Assembly (NCBI GenBank): GCA_023137175.1
Contig: JAGLPU010000020.1
Location: 1 to 34,606, forward strand
Length of the DNA stretch: 34,606 bases
Source of the DNA: Candidatus Parcubacteria bacterium
Lineage (GTDB): Bacteria; Patescibacteriota; Minisyncoccia; Minisyncoccales; JAGLPU01
Reading direction: 5' to 3'
In this document: positions 1 to 7,974 of the stretch, piece by piece
Layout of the letters: each line of letters begins with the position of its first letter
Numbering within the stretch: position 1 is the stretch's first letter
Notes under the pieces: generated by a model
Told to the model about the DNA's origin: nothing
Databases searched by the model: none
The model's input: only the letters and a program-made list of their open reading frames with translations
Position numbers and translations under genes: made by a program

Positions 1-28
1 TCCGAAATGTGTGTTAGTCGACTAACTA

Positions 29-56
29 TTGACAATTTCATTTAATGTAATATAGT
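29..56 (+). promoter_or_regulatory. Promoter of the small membrane-protein gene
   Basis: A perfect TTGACA (29-34) is followed after 16 nt by TATAGT (51-56). The predicted start is near position 63, giving a leader of about 38 nt before the ATG at 101. Predicted by eye only. Confidence 0.55.
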
Positions 57-100
57 ATTAATATTAGTATCTTAACAAATATAAATGCACGGGTGGTTGA

Positions 101-352
101 ATGGTAATAATAGGAATCTTTTTCTGTTTTATATTCGGATCTATTCTTCTGATCGCTAAAATTTATTTGGATCCGTTTATAAAGACTTGGCCCAAGAACC
201 TGATACATAAAAATTATGATCTTTCTAAATCATGCTTTGTGCTGTCAGCTATTTTCTTTATAATTTCATTCGTACTTATTTTATTCTCTACGGATGAAGT
301 TTTTAGGCGCGTTTTAAGCGCCTTTTTCTTTTACCTGCATACTAGAAATTGA
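101..352 (+). CDS. Small hypothetical membrane protein, terminator inside its 3' end
   Basis: I do not recognise this 83-aa protein. It has two hydrophobic stretches (about residues 2-20 and 46-63), separated by a short polar loop, so it is probably a two-pass membrane protein. The ATG is preceded by a clear SD (GGGTGG at 91-96), unlike the housekeeping genes around it, and by its own promoter at 29-56. The last dozen or so codons run through an intrinsic terminator (305-332), and the TGA lies about 20 nt beyond the T-tract, so many transcripts should end before the stop codon. The residues encoded by the hairpin (R-R-V-L-S-A-F-F-F) look like a by-product of that structure. It could be a real short protein or a decaying one. 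Confidence 0.55.
   Translation: MVIIGIFFCFIFGSILLIAKIYLDPFIKTWPKNLIHKNYDLSKSCFVLSAIFFIISFVLILFSTDEVFRRVLSAFFFYLHTRN
305..332 (+). terminator. Intrinsic terminator within the 3' end of the 101-352 gene
   Basis: AGGCGC (305-310) pairs with GCGCCT (318-323) across a 7-nt loop and runs into TTTTTCTTTT. The stop codon of the gene is downstream, at 350-352. Confidence 0.7.
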
Positions 353-376
353 AACTTATTTATTTTATGCTATTAT
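349..376 (+). promoter_or_regulatory. Promoter of alaS
   Basis: TTGAAA (349-354), a 16-nt spacer, then an extended -10 TGC-TATTAT (368-376). The predicted start is near 383, so alaS would have a leader of about 20 nt, with no SD in it. Confidence 0.5.
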
Positions 377-402
377 AGGGTAACAGAAAATAAACTAGAT
401 AT

Positions 403-2184
403 ATGGAACCGAACCAACTACGCAGCGAATTTTTAAACTTTATGGAGCAAAGGGGGCATAAGATAGTTCCTTCCAGTTCTTTGGTCCCTGACGACTCTTC
501 TGTTTTATTGACAACAGCCGGAATGCAGCAATTTGTCCCTTATCTTTCCGGTAAAATAGAGCCCCCATATAAGAGGGCTTGTTCCGTGCAAAAATGCTTT
601 CGCACCGGAGATATTGAAGAGGTGGGCGACAATACCCACCATACTTTTTTTGAAATGCTGGGTAATTGGTCTTTTGGGGATTATTTCAAGGAAGAAGCAA
701 TTAAAATGGCTTGGGAATTCTTAATAAATTTCTGCCATCTGGATAAAGAGAAGATCAGGATCACTGTTTTTAAAGGCAATGAAGATATTCCGGCTGACGA
801 GGAAGCAATTAAATTGTGGGAAAAACAAGGAGTTAAAAAAGAATGGATCTTTAAGTTTGATATGGAAGACAATTTCTGGGGGCCCACGGCAAAAACAGGG
901 CCTTGCGGACCCTGCTCGGAAATTCATTACGACAGAGGGAAAGAATTCGCCATCAGAGAATGCAGCATTAAAGGATGCGGACCCAACTGCAATTGCGGCC
1001 GTTTTGTGGAAATTTGGAATCTGGTTTTTATGGAGTACAATAAAGACGGAGGCTATCAGTTATTAAAACAAAAAAACATTGACACCGGAATCGGCTTTGA
1101 AAGGCTTGTTGCCATTTTACAGGAAAAGAATTCCGCTTATAACACAGGTCTTCTCCAACCTTTAATAAAAGAGTTGGAAAAGAAATCAGGGCAACAGTAT
1201 GATTCACAGAAAAAGACTTTCCGAATTCTGGCTGATCATATAAGGAGCGCTTGTTTTTTAATCGCCGATGGAATTCTGCCCAGCAACCTAGACAGAGGAT
1301 ACATCTTAAGGCGAATTATCAGGCGTTTTATAAGATACGCTCGATTATTAAACTTAACAGGGAACTGGTACCTTTCTTTAATAGAAACGGTTGTTAATCT
1401 TTACGGAGAAACTTATCCTGAAATTAAAAATGGGAAAGAGAACATTATCACCGTTATTCAAAAAGAAGAGGAAAAGTTTGGCCGAGCTTTAGCCAAGGGA
1501 TTAAAGGAACTGGAAAAATTGCAGCCGATTGACGGCGTAGTCAGCGGCTCAGAAGCTTTCTATATCTATCAAACATTCGGTTTTCCCATAGAAATGATAG
1601 AAGAAGAACTGGAAAAAAGAGACTTAACAGTTAACTCAAACGAATTTGAGTTAGAATCTAAAAAGCACCAAGATGTTTCCAGGGCCGGAGCGGAAAAGAA
1701 ATTCGGCGGAGTAGGCATTAAAAATGCCCAAAACAAGGAAGAAGCAGCCAAATTAGCTCAACTACACACGGCTACTCATCTGCTTCACGCGGCTTTGCGT
1801 CAAGTATTGGGCGATCATGTGGGACAAATGGGTTCGGATATTAATTTTGAGCGGCTGAGATTTGATTTTTCCCACCAAGAAAAAGTCACTGCTGAAGAAT
1901 TGAAAAAAGTGGAAGACTTAGTCAATGAAAAAATAGCTGAAAATATAAGCGTTAAAAAAGAAATAATGAGTTATCAAGAGGCTATTGTTTCAGGAGCATT
2001 GGCCTTTTTCAAGGAAAAATATCCGACAGAAGTGAATATTTATTCCATAAATTCTTTTTCTAAAGAAATTTGCGCCGGGCCTCATGCCAATGAAACCGGC
2101 AATTTGGGACACTTTAAAATAATTAAAGAACAATCATCAGGAGCCGGAGTAAGAAGAATTAAAGCTGTTTTAGAACAAGTATGA
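403..2184 (+). CDS. alaS: Alanyl-tRNA synthetase, C-terminally shortened
   Basis: This class II synthetase charges tRNA-Ala. The N-terminal catalytic core is intact: SSLVP...TTAGMQQFVPY near residue 25-45, the FRTGDIEEVG / HHTFFEMLGNWSFGDYF signature near 65-90, and GYILRRIIRR near 300. A cysteine-rich insert (CxxxxCGPxCxCG) precedes the FVEIWNLVFMEY motif. The editing domain has its metal-binding HTATH (H455-H459) and a C557-A-G-P-H561 pair, where CGGTH is usual. At 593 aa it stops right after the GVRRI segment and lacks the coiled-coil and C-Ala domain that bring most bacterial AlaRS to about 870 aa. There is no SD before the ATG. The stop overlaps the next ATG (ATGA), indicating translational coupling. 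Confidence 0.97.
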   Translation: MEPNQLRSEFLNFMEQRGHKIVPSSSLVPDDSSVLLTTAGMQQFVPYLSGKIEPPYKRACSVQKCFRTGDIEEVGDNTHHTFFEMLGNWSFGDYFKEEAIKMAWEFLINFCHLDKEKIRITVFKGNEDIPADEEAIKLWEKQGVKKEWIFKFDMEDNFWGPTAKTGPCGPCSEIHYDRGKEFAIRECSIKGCGPNCNCGRFVEIWNLVFMEYNKDGGYQLLKQKNIDTGIGFERLVAILQEKNSAYNTGLLQPLIKELEKKSGQQYDSQKKTFRILADHIRSACFLIADGILPSNLDRGYILRRIIRRFIRYARLLNLTGNWYLSLIETVVNLYGETYPEIKNGKENIITVIQKEEEKFGRALAKGLKELEKLQPIDGVVSGSEAFYIYQTFGFPIEMIEEELEKRDLTVNSNEFELESKKHQDVSRAGAEKKFGGVGIKNAQNKEEAAKLAQLHTATHLLHAALRQVLGDHVGQMGSDINFERLRFDFSHQEKVTAEELKKVEDLVNEKIAENISVKKEIMSYQEAIVSGALAFFKEKYPTEVNIYSINSFSKEICAGPHANETGNLGHFKIIKEQSSGAGVRRIKAVLEQV

Positions 2185-3359
2185 AATTTCCTTTTTTAAA
2201 AGCAAAAAAACAATATACTTTGATTTTGGATTTGGGCACGGAAGCAATAAAAGCTTTAATCGTGGAAAAAGGAAATAATGTTATCTTGGGATCTTCAAAA
2301 AACTATTTGACTTCTGACCTCTTGGAATTCAAAACTCTTAAAAAATCCATTCTTAGAGCGGGAACAGCAGCGCAAGACAAGGCTAAGGTGGCTCCAACAA
2401 TAGTAACGCTGGGATTGCCGGCTGATATCCTAAAAACCAGGGTTTCATTTTCAAGCTATCGCAGAAAATTTCCAAAAACAACAATTAATCTCCAGGAAGA
2501 AAAAGATATATGCCAAAAAGCCATTGAACGAAGCAGAAGGGAAATCTGCCAGAGCATTTCTGAAAAATCCGGGATTTTGCCGGATGATATTCAGTTTGTT
2601 GATTTCAAAATCCTGGAAATAAAAATAGACGGGTATCAGACTTCAAGGCTTAATGGATTCAGTGGGCGAAATCTGGAATTTAGAATTTTAACGGTTTTCC
2701 TACCCAAACATATAGAAAAATACGGAAATTGCGGTTTTGAATTTCTATCAAAAAATATTCAAGATTTAGGCTGGAAAACAATACAAATAGCTTATCCCTT
2801 GCAAAATCTGATTAAAAACAATAAAGAGAGCAAGGCCCTTTACCTTGATGTCGGCGGAACTTTAACTCAGTTTGTGATTATAGAGAATGGAAATGCCAAA
2901 AAAATAGAGGAGTTTGCGATCGGAGGCGAAAATTTTTCACAAATTATCGCAGAAACTTTAGGAGTCAGTCTATCCAGGGCTAGAATTTTAAAGCATAAAT
3001 ATACAAAAAAACTTGTTTCAGAACCTACCAGGAATAAGATAAAGGAAATTCTTGCTCCTTGCGTTAATAATTGGTTTGAGACGCTAAAGTCAAAATTAGC
3101 GGCTGAAAACAGCTTGATTCCTGAAAACATACTGCTTTTCGGCGGAGGGAGCATATTACCTGATGTGGCTGAAATTTTAGAAGAAGGAGATTGGAATAAT
3201 ATTCATTTCTCGGGACCGATTAAAATAGAATATGTTTCTTCTAAATATATTGATCTAGGGCCAAGTGCTGACTCTGTCAGCCCTCAGTTTATTCCTTCTT
3301 TATTACTATGCAAAACAGAATTTTTAGACTTTACCGAATTTAATAAAAATATCTTCTAA
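2181..3359 (+). CDS. FtsA/PilM-like actin-fold ATPase
   Basis: This 392-aa protein has the actin-like nucleotide-binding motifs in order: phosphate-1 (LDLGTEAIKALI, residues 16-27), phosphate-2 (LYLDVGGTLTQFVII, about 220-235) and the adenosine motif (LLFGGGSILPDV, about 315-326). An FtsA-type inserted subdomain probably lies near residues 75-190. FtsA tethers FtsZ to the membrane and PilM is the cytoplasmic scaffold of type IV pili; which role applies cannot be decided here. I see no obvious C-terminal amphipathic helix of the FtsA type. The start overlaps the alaS stop, and a one-pass membrane protein follows 2 nt after its end. An actin-like protein followed by a bitopic partner resembles a pilM-pilN arrangement, but the partner has a baseplate-J-like domain instead. 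Confidence 0.75.
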   Translation: MKFPFLKAKKQYTLILDLGTEAIKALIVEKGNNVILGSSKNYLTSDLLEFKTLKKSILRAGTAAQDKAKVAPTIVTLGLPADILKTRVSFSSYRRKFPKTTINLQEEKDICQKAIERSRREICQSISEKSGILPDDIQFVDFKILEIKIDGYQTSRLNGFSGRNLEFRILTVFLPKHIEKYGNCGFEFLSKNIQDLGWKTIQIAYPLQNLIKNNKESKALYLDVGGTLTQFVIIENGNAKKIEEFAIGGENFSQIIAETLGVSLSRARILKHKYTKKLVSEPTRNKIKEILAPCVNNWFETLKSKLAAENSLIPENILLFGGGSILPDVAEILEEGDWNNIHFSGPIKIEYVSSKYIDLGPSADSVSPQFIPSLLLCKTEFLDFTEFNKNIF

Positions 3360-3361
3360 AT

Positions 3362-4630
3362 ATGACCAATAAATTTTTAGACATAATTCCGCCGGGAACG
3401 CCTAAGGCTTTGTTTTCAAAAAAAGTTCCTCAAACTGCCAAACCAAATTCTTTTAAAAAAGGAATAATTATTTTTTTTACTGTTTTTTTAGGCTTGTTCT
3501 TGTTATGCCATTTTGTTTTCTCACAGGCAGAAGTAAAGATTTGGCCGAAAACGGAACTCTTGGAATTTAGTGAGACAATCACCGTGAGTGTAAAAACCGG
3601 GGATTTTGACTTTTCAGAAAAAACAATTCCAGGGCGGTTCTTTGAAAAAATTCAAAAAGACCAACAAAGCTTTTCTGCCAGCGAAATTTTCAGCAAAGAA
3701 GAAAAGGCCAGAGGAACTGTTAAAGTTTTCAATAAGCATAATCCGGCCAAATCTTTGAGTTTAATAGCCGGAACCCGCTTTTTGTCTTCAGATTCTGAAA
3801 AATACTTTACCGCCTCCGAAAAAATCTATATCCCGGCCGCAAAATACGAAGGAGGAAAGCTTGTGGCTCAATGGACAGAAGCAAAGATAGTCGCAATGGA
3901 ACCGGGGGAAGACTATAATATCGGGCCGACCACATTTTCCATTCCCGGACTTGTCGGCACCTCTTACTATTACAGCACTTGGGGAGAATCATCTGAAAAT
4001 ATGTCAGGCGGAATAAACATGAAAAAGAAACGCATTTCCCAAAATGATTTGGACAACGCGCAAAAGGTTTTAACTGAGAAACTGCTAGAAGAAGTTGAAT
4101 CCAGCTTAAGAAATAATATTTCTTCTGAGTTCATTTTATTAAAAGACGCTCTTACAAAAGAGATCACTGATAAATCTTCTCTGGCCGCTGCAGGCGCAGA
4201 GGTAGAATCTTTTATTTATGAAGCAGAGGCAATGGCTTCGGCATTGATATTCAAAAAGACCGACATAGAGCGGTTTGCTCAAGAACATATTCTTTCTCAA
4301 ATTCCAAGCATTGAAAACAATGAAATCTTTTTGAAAGAGAAAAAACTGTTGCCCGAAAGTTTGACAATAAGCTATCAAGTTGAATCAATTGACTTGGAAA
4401 ACGGTCAAATTATCTTAAATCTGGAATTTTCAGGAAAGGTTTATTCTGATGTTGATGAGGTAGTTCTTAAGCGGTCTTTTAGTAGAAAAAGCTTGCTTGA
4501 GATCAATACTTTTTTAGAAAATCAGCCGCAAATTATTAGATCAGAAACCAAATTCTGGCCTTTTTGGATCGGAAAAGCGCCTGACGAGCCAAAAAAGATC
4601 AAAATAGAATTAGAACTTGGGGTTGACTAA
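3362..4630 (+). CDS. Baseplate J-like domain membrane protein
   Basis: A 422-aa bitopic protein. It has a short cytoplasmic N-terminus, one membrane segment (about residues 33-53, IIIFFTVFLGLFLLCHFVF) and a large outer part. The region from about 115 to 220 has the pattern of baseplate-J/gp47-like proteins annotated in Patescibacteria: a G-T-V-K-V-F-N start, AGTRFLSSD, IPAAKYEGG, GEDYNIGP, F-S-I-P-G and a closing S-x-x-M-S-G-G. The C-terminal half is helical, then beta-rich. Its function in these organisms is not known. It starts 2 nt after the actin-like gene without an SD, so the two are probably co-translated. The promoter of the ribosomal operon overlaps its last codons. Confidence 0.65.
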   Translation: MTNKFLDIIPPGTPKALFSKKVPQTAKPNSFKKGIIIFFTVFLGLFLLCHFVFSQAEVKIWPKTELLEFSETITVSVKTGDFDFSEKTIPGRFFEKIQKDQQSFSASEIFSKEEKARGTVKVFNKHNPAKSLSLIAGTRFLSSDSEKYFTASEKIYIPAAKYEGGKLVAQWTEAKIVAMEPGEDYNIGPTTFSIPGLVGTSYYYSTWGESSENMSGGINMKKKRISQNDLDNAQKVLTEKLLEEVESSLRNNISSEFILLKDALTKEITDKSSLAAAGAEVESFIYEAEAMASALIFKKTDIERFAQEHILSQIPSIENNEIFLKEKKLLPESLTISYQVESIDLENGQIILNLEFSGKVYSDVDEVVLKRSFSRKSLLEINTFLENQPQIIRSETKFWPFWIGKAPDEPKKIKIELELGVD

Positions 4631-4651
4631 TTTAATTAAATTTGTTAGCTT
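4623..4651 (+). promoter_or_regulatory. Promoter of the infA-rpoA ribosomal operon
   Basis: TTGACT (4623-4628) covers the last codons and the first base of the stop of the preceding gene. After 17 nt comes TAGCTT (4646-4651) with an upstream TGT (extended -10). The predicted start at about 4658 is only 5 nt before the infA ATG, so the leader would be almost absent. Confidence 0.5.
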
Positions 4652-4662
4652 AAATACGCTAG

Positions 4663-4923
4663 ATGAGAAAAAACAAAGATAAAAAAAAGAAACAAAATAA
4701 TGTTCCTCCGGTTGAACCGGCTGAAAGGAAAGAAGGGATAGTATTAGAGGCTTTACCTGGCGCTCATTTTAAGGTAAAATTAGAAACCGGAGAGGAATTA
4801 ATGGCTCATCTTGCCGGGAAACTAAGACTTTATAGAATTAAAATTTTGCCAGGGGACAAGGTAACACTAGAATTAAGCCCTTATGATATTGGTAAGGGAA
4901 GAATTGTATATCGGAAAAAATAG
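4663..4923 (+). CDS. infA: Translation initiation factor IF-1
   Basis: This 86-aa OB-fold protein binds the 30S A site during initiation. The IF-1 core runs from about residue 24: [20 protein letters not shown], then [22 protein letters not shown] and KGRIVYR. About 20 extra residues at the N-terminus are lysine-rich (KNKDKKKKQ), longer than the 72-aa E. coli protein. It begins the ribosomal operon, followed by rpmJ, in the usual infA-rpmJ-rpsM order. No SD is visible before the ATG. Confidence 0.95.
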   Translation: MRKNKDKKKKQNNVPPVEPAERKEGIVLEALPGAHFKVKLETGEELMAHLAGKLRLYRIKILPGDKVTLELSPYDIGKGRIVYRKK

Positions 4924-4956
4924 TTTCTATTGACGATAAGGTTTATATATATTATT

Positions 4957-5073
4957 ATGAAAGTGCAAGCATCTGTTAAAAAAATTTGTCGAGATTGTAA
5001 AAGCGTCCGCAGAAAAGGACGAGTTTATATAATTTGTAAAAAAAATCCAAAACACAAACAAAGACAAGGATAA
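4957..5073 (+). CDS. rpmJ: 50S ribosomal protein L36 (bL36)
   Basis: A 38-aa reading frame begins with [14 protein letters not shown]. It has the zinc-binding pattern C11, C14, C27, H33 of the cysteine-containing L36 type and the terminal HKQRQG typical of the family. It lies between infA and rpsM, where rpmJ is expected, with 33 nt before it and 58 nt after it. There is no SD (ATTATTATG). Confidence 0.95.
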   Translation: MKVQASVKKICRDCKSVRRKGRVYIICKKNPKHKQRQG

Positions 5074-5118
5074 AGGTTGTTCTTAAACAGCCTGAAATAA
5101 AATCAAATTGTTTTGATT
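5074..5118 (+). promoter_or_regulatory. Two hairpins in the rpmJ-rpsM gap
   Basis: AGGTTGTT (5074-5081) pairs with AACAGCCT (5086-5093) around a CTTA loop. Eight nt later AATCAAA (5101-5107) pairs with TTTGATT (5112-5118). There is no T-tract after the first hairpin, so termination is unlikely. In E. coli, ribosomal protein S4 represses the alpha operon by binding a structure at the start of rpsM; this could be an analogous site or an RNA-processing site. The function is inferred from position only. Confidence 0.35.
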
Positions 5119-5131
5119 GTGAATTTTAATT

Positions 5132-5521
5132 ATGCCACGTATCGCAGGAGTCAACATACCTGATAACAAACGAATAGAAATTGCTTTAACCTATATCTTC
5201 GGAGTAGGTTGTACTTCAAGCAAGAAAATTTTAGCTGAAGCAAAAATAGATCCTAATGTTCGAGCAATAAAACTGACCTCTGAAGAAATCAACCGATTGA
5301 AAGAAATAATCGTTAAAAATAATACAATTGAGGGAGAACTTAAAAAAGACAGAATGATGGCGGTTAAAAGATTAAAAGACATTAGTTGCTGGAAAGGAAT
5401 GCGTCATGCAAAAAAGCTGCCGGTAAGAGGGCAAAGAACTAAAACTAACAGCAGGACTGTGAGAGGGAATATCAGGAGAACGGTAGGCTCAGGCAGAAAA
5501 GGCGCTCCAGCCCCTAAATAA
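5132..5521 (+). CDS. rpsM: 30S ribosomal protein S13 (uS13)
   Basis: This 129-aa head protein of the small subunit contacts P-site tRNA and the intersubunit bridge. It opens with PRIAGVNIPDNKRIEIALTY and GVG, carries the helix-two-turn-helix part near residues 25-60, and closes with the RGQRTKTNSRTVRG tail and basic residues. It is slightly longer than E. coli S13 (118 aa). The start ATG follows AATTTTAATT, without an SD. It is part of the alpha operon, 18 nt before rpsK. Confidence 0.97.
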   Translation: MPRIAGVNIPDNKRIEIALTYIFGVGCTSSKKILAEAKIDPNVRAIKLTSEEINRLKEIIVKNNTIEGELKKDRMMAVKRLKDISCWKGMRHAKKLPVRGQRTKTNSRTVRGNIRRTVGSGRKGAPAPK

Positions 5522-5539
5522 AATTAATATTACACCAAT

Positions 5540-5992
5540 ATGGGCAAGAAACGTATAATAGCAAAAAGCGAAGAAGAGCTTATAAAGGAGAGAGATGCAG
5601 TCGATAATATTGTTAAGAAAGACAAGCAAACTAAAGCTAAAATAAGGACTCAAAACGGAAGAGTCTATATTGCTTCTTCTTATAACAATACTCTAATTAC
5701 CTTAACGGATGTTCAGGGAAATGTTTTAGCTTGGAGCAGCGCCGGAACCATTGGATTCAAAGGATCTAAGAAAGCTACTCCTTTCGCCGCTTCCAAGGTG
5801 GTTGAAACTGTGGCTAAAGTTGCCGAGAAAATAGGAATAAAAGAGGTTCATGTATTAGTAAAAGGAATAGGCGGAGGCCGGGAATCAGCCATAAGATCAT
5901 TAGCTGCCAAAGGCTTGCAAATTATGTCTATTGAGGATGTCACTCCGATCCCTCATAACGGATGTAGGCCGAAAAAACCAAGAAGAGTATAA
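5540..5992 (+). CDS. rpsK: 30S ribosomal protein S11 (uS11)
   Basis: This 150-aa protein of the small-subunit platform is recognised by [32 protein letters not shown] and the C-terminal [13 protein letters not shown]. An N-terminal charged extension ([20 protein letters not shown]) makes it about 20 residues longer than usual. It has no SD and sits 4 nt before rpsD. Confidence 0.97.
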   Translation: MGKKRIIAKSEEELIKERDAVDNIVKKDKQTKAKIRTQNGRVYIASSYNNTLITLTDVQGNVLAWSSAGTIGFKGSKKATPFAASKVVETVAKVAEKIGIKEVHVLVKGIGGGRESAIRSLAAKGLQIMSIEDVTPIPHNGCRPKKPRRV

Positions 5993-5996
5993 AATT

Positions 5997-6626
5997 ATGC
6001 AAAGTAATAAATGTAAAATTTGTCGCAGGCTAGGAACTAAACTCTTTTTAAAGGGAGATCGTTGCTTGACGCCTAAATGCGCTATGGTGAAAAAACCATA
6101 TAAACCGGGAGAACCAAGCAAAAAAAGAGGTCGCAACATTTCTGAATACGGGAAAGAATTGGCAGAAAAACAAAAACTTAAAAATTGGTATAATTTAAGC
6201 GAAAAACAGTTTTCTAATTATGTAAAAGCTGTTTTAGCTAAAAAGGGCAAATCAAAAAATCCGGTTTTGGTATTGATCCAAAAACTGGAAGGCCGTTTTG
6301 ATAATGTGATCTTCCGCTTAGGATTTGCCTCTTCCCGCACGAAAGCGCGCCAATTGATTTCCCATTATCATTTTTACGTCAATGGAAAAAGAATGAATAT
6401 TCCTTCTTGTCAAATAGTAAAAGGCGACAAGATCAGCATCAACCCTTCGTCTATGAAAAAAACAGTCATGATAGAACTGGCAAAAAATATAAAAAAATAC
6501 GAAACTCCTGCTTGGCTTAGACTTGATAAAGAAAAAGTGGAAGCTGAGATGATCGGTCAGGCTTCAATGGAAGAAGCTCTTCCTCCTTCTGAAGTATCAA
6601 CAATTTTTGAATTTTATTCACGATAA
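5997..6626 (+). CDS. rpsD: 30S ribosomal protein S4 (uS4)
   Basis: This 209-aa primary 16S-binding protein helps nucleate assembly of the 5' domain and represses the alpha operon in E. coli. I choose the ATG at 5997: it gives the normal family N-terminus, follows the rpsK stop by 4 nt, and the longer frame from 5931 would lie inside rpsK. C6, C9, C23 and C28 form the four-cysteine zinc site of the C+ type. The S4 RNA-binding domain (about residues 98-160) includes EGRFDNVIFRLGFASSRTKARQLISH and HFYVNGKR. No SD is visible. Confidence 0.96.
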   Translation: MQSNKCKICRRLGTKLFLKGDRCLTPKCAMVKKPYKPGEPSKKRGRNISEYGKELAEKQKLKNWYNLSEKQFSNYVKAVLAKKGKSKNPVLVLIQKLEGRFDNVIFRLGFASSRTKARQLISHYHFYVNGKRMNIPSCQIVKGDKISINPSSMKKTVMIELAKNIKKYETPAWLRLDKEKVEAEMIGQASMEEALPPSEVSTIFEFYSR

Positions 6627-6680
6627 AATTAAAAGGTTGAAGCGCCAGCTAATTTATTCTGTTGCTTCCAACTTAATATT

Positions 6681-7607
6681 ATGATTCCTTTACCTCTTAT
6701 CCCAAAAATAACAGAACAAAAAGACAACCAGGCCACTTTTGAAATTGAAGCCCTGTATCCTGGTTATGGAACAACAATCGGCAATAGCTTGCGTCGAGTT
6801 TTGCTTTCTTCTTTATTGGGAGCGGCAGTGACCGAAGTAAAAATCAAAGGTGTTCAACACGAATTTTCCACAATTCCGGGAGTTTTAGAGGATATGGTTT
6901 CCGTTTTAATGAATCTAAAACAACTAAGATTCAAAATCCACGGTGACGAACCGCAAAAAGCTCAACTATTAATAAAGGGAGAAAAAGAAATAAAAGGTTC
7001 AGATTTTAAATTGCCAAGCCAAATAGAGCTGATAAATAAAGACGCTCATATTCTTGCGATAACCGACAAAAAGACAGAAATAGATATGGAAATTGTGGTT
7101 GAAAAAGGAATAGGTTACGAATTGGTGGAAAGAAGAAAAAAAGATAAGCTGAAAGTGGGAGTAATCGCTTTAGACGCTATTTTTACTCCAGTTAGGAAAA
7201 TAAGCTACAAAGTTGAAAATATGAGAGTGGGAGACAGGATTGACTTTGACCGTTTGATATTAACAATTGAAACTGACGGAACAATTACTCCGACAGAAGC
7301 CTTTGTGCAAGCATCTGAAACCTTAAAAGCAAACTATTCCTTGTTTGCCGACACATTCAAGAAAATTAAAACAGAAAAGAAAACAGAGAAAAAAGCCAAA
7401 GAAAAAAAAGAAACATCAAAAGACGGTTTGGAAGATTTGAAACTCTCCGGAAGAACTTTGAACGCTTTAGTTAACGGCGGCATTAAAACTGCCGAGGCAA
7501 TAGCTGAAAAAGAAGAAAAAGAGATTTTAGAATTGGAAGGAATGGGCAAAAAAGGAGTTGAGGAGATAAAGAAAGCTTTAAAAAAAATAGGATTAAGCCT
7601 GAAATAA
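6681..7607 (+). CDS. rpoA: RNA polymerase alpha subunit
   Basis: This 308-aa subunit dimerises and starts assembly of RNA polymerase. The N-terminal domain has GYGTTIGNSLRRVLLSSLLGAA and EFSTIPGVLEDM. A lysine- and glutamate-rich linker (about residues 228-248) leads to a C-terminal domain with helix-hairpin-helix elements. There SGRTLNALVN matches the part that binds UP-element DNA, with Arg and Asn where E. coli has R265 and N268, and GMGKKGVEEIKKAL follows. The domain ends in GLSLK, as in E. coli. It is therefore a complete alpha subunit. The 54-nt gap before it holds a weak imperfect inverted repeat; there is no SD. Confidence 0.97.
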   Translation: MIPLPLIPKITEQKDNQATFEIEALYPGYGTTIGNSLRRVLLSSLLGAAVTEVKIKGVQHEFSTIPGVLEDMVSVLMNLKQLRFKIHGDEPQKAQLLIKGEKEIKGSDFKLPSQIELINKDAHILAITDKKTEIDMEIVVEKGIGYELVERRKKDKLKVGVIALDAIFTPVRKISYKVENMRVGDRIDFDRLILTIETDGTITPTEAFVQASETLKANYSLFADTFKKIKTEKKTEKKAKEKKETSKDGLEDLKLSGRTLNALVNGGIKTAEAIAEKEEKEILELEGMGKKGVEEIKKALKKIGLSLK

Positions 7608-7613
7608 ACGAAT

Positions 7614-7973
7614 ATGCGTAAACGAACCAAGGGCAAAAAATTTAATAGAAAAAGAGACCAAAGAAAAGCTTTTTTCAAAGCGTTGCTTCGAGGTTTAGCT
7701 TTGCACGGCAAGATCAAAACTACTGAAAGCCGGGCAAAAGAAATCAGGCCTTTAATGGAAAAGTTCATAACTATTGCGAACAAAAAGGATGGAAACGATT
7801 TAGCTAAGCGCAGAATGCTGGCCCGTTCTTTTTCTCCGGAATTAGTGAAAAAAATAATGGCTGAAATAGCCCCGAAATACAAAGAAGGAAACGGGGGATA
7901 CACCAGAATAACCAAACTGGGCCAAAGAACATCAGACGGAGCAAGAATGGCAATAATAGAATTAATCAACTAA
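7614..7973 (+). CDS. rplQ: 50S ribosomal protein L17 (bL17)
   Basis: This 119-aa protein sits near the exit of the peptide tunnel. Family features include an RKRTKGKKFNRKRDQRKA start, LLRGLALHGKIKTTESRAKEIRPLMEK and the closing YTRITKLGQRTSDGARMAIIEL. It follows rpoA by 6 nt and precedes rplM by 1 nt, in the normal alpha-operon position. No SD (AACGAATATG). Confidence 0.97.
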   Translation: MRKRTKGKKFNRKRDQRKAFFKALLRGLALHGKIKTTESRAKEIRPLMEKFITIANKKDGNDLAKRRMLARSFSPELVKKIMAEIAPKYKEGNGGYTRITKLGQRTSDGARMAIIELIN

Positions 7974-7974
7974 T

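Noticed and set aside
4930-4958. TTGACG plus TATTAT as a promoter for rpmJ
   Set aside because: The -10 would overlap the rpmJ start codon, placing the transcript start inside the gene.
5931-5996. Longer N-terminus for ribosomal protein S4
   Set aside because: It would lie inside rpsK in another frame; the ATG at 5997 gives the normal S4 start with the zinc cysteines at the expected places.
6627-6680. Hairpin between rpsD and rpoA
   Set aside because: GTTGAAGC and GCTTCCAAC pair only with a bulge and a large loop, with no T-run; too weak to list as a feature.
7334-7969. Long minus-strand reading frame opposite rpoA and rplQ
   Set aside because: It is antisense to two certain genes, is Ser/Phe/Leu-rich as expected of complement frames, and has no SD or promoter.
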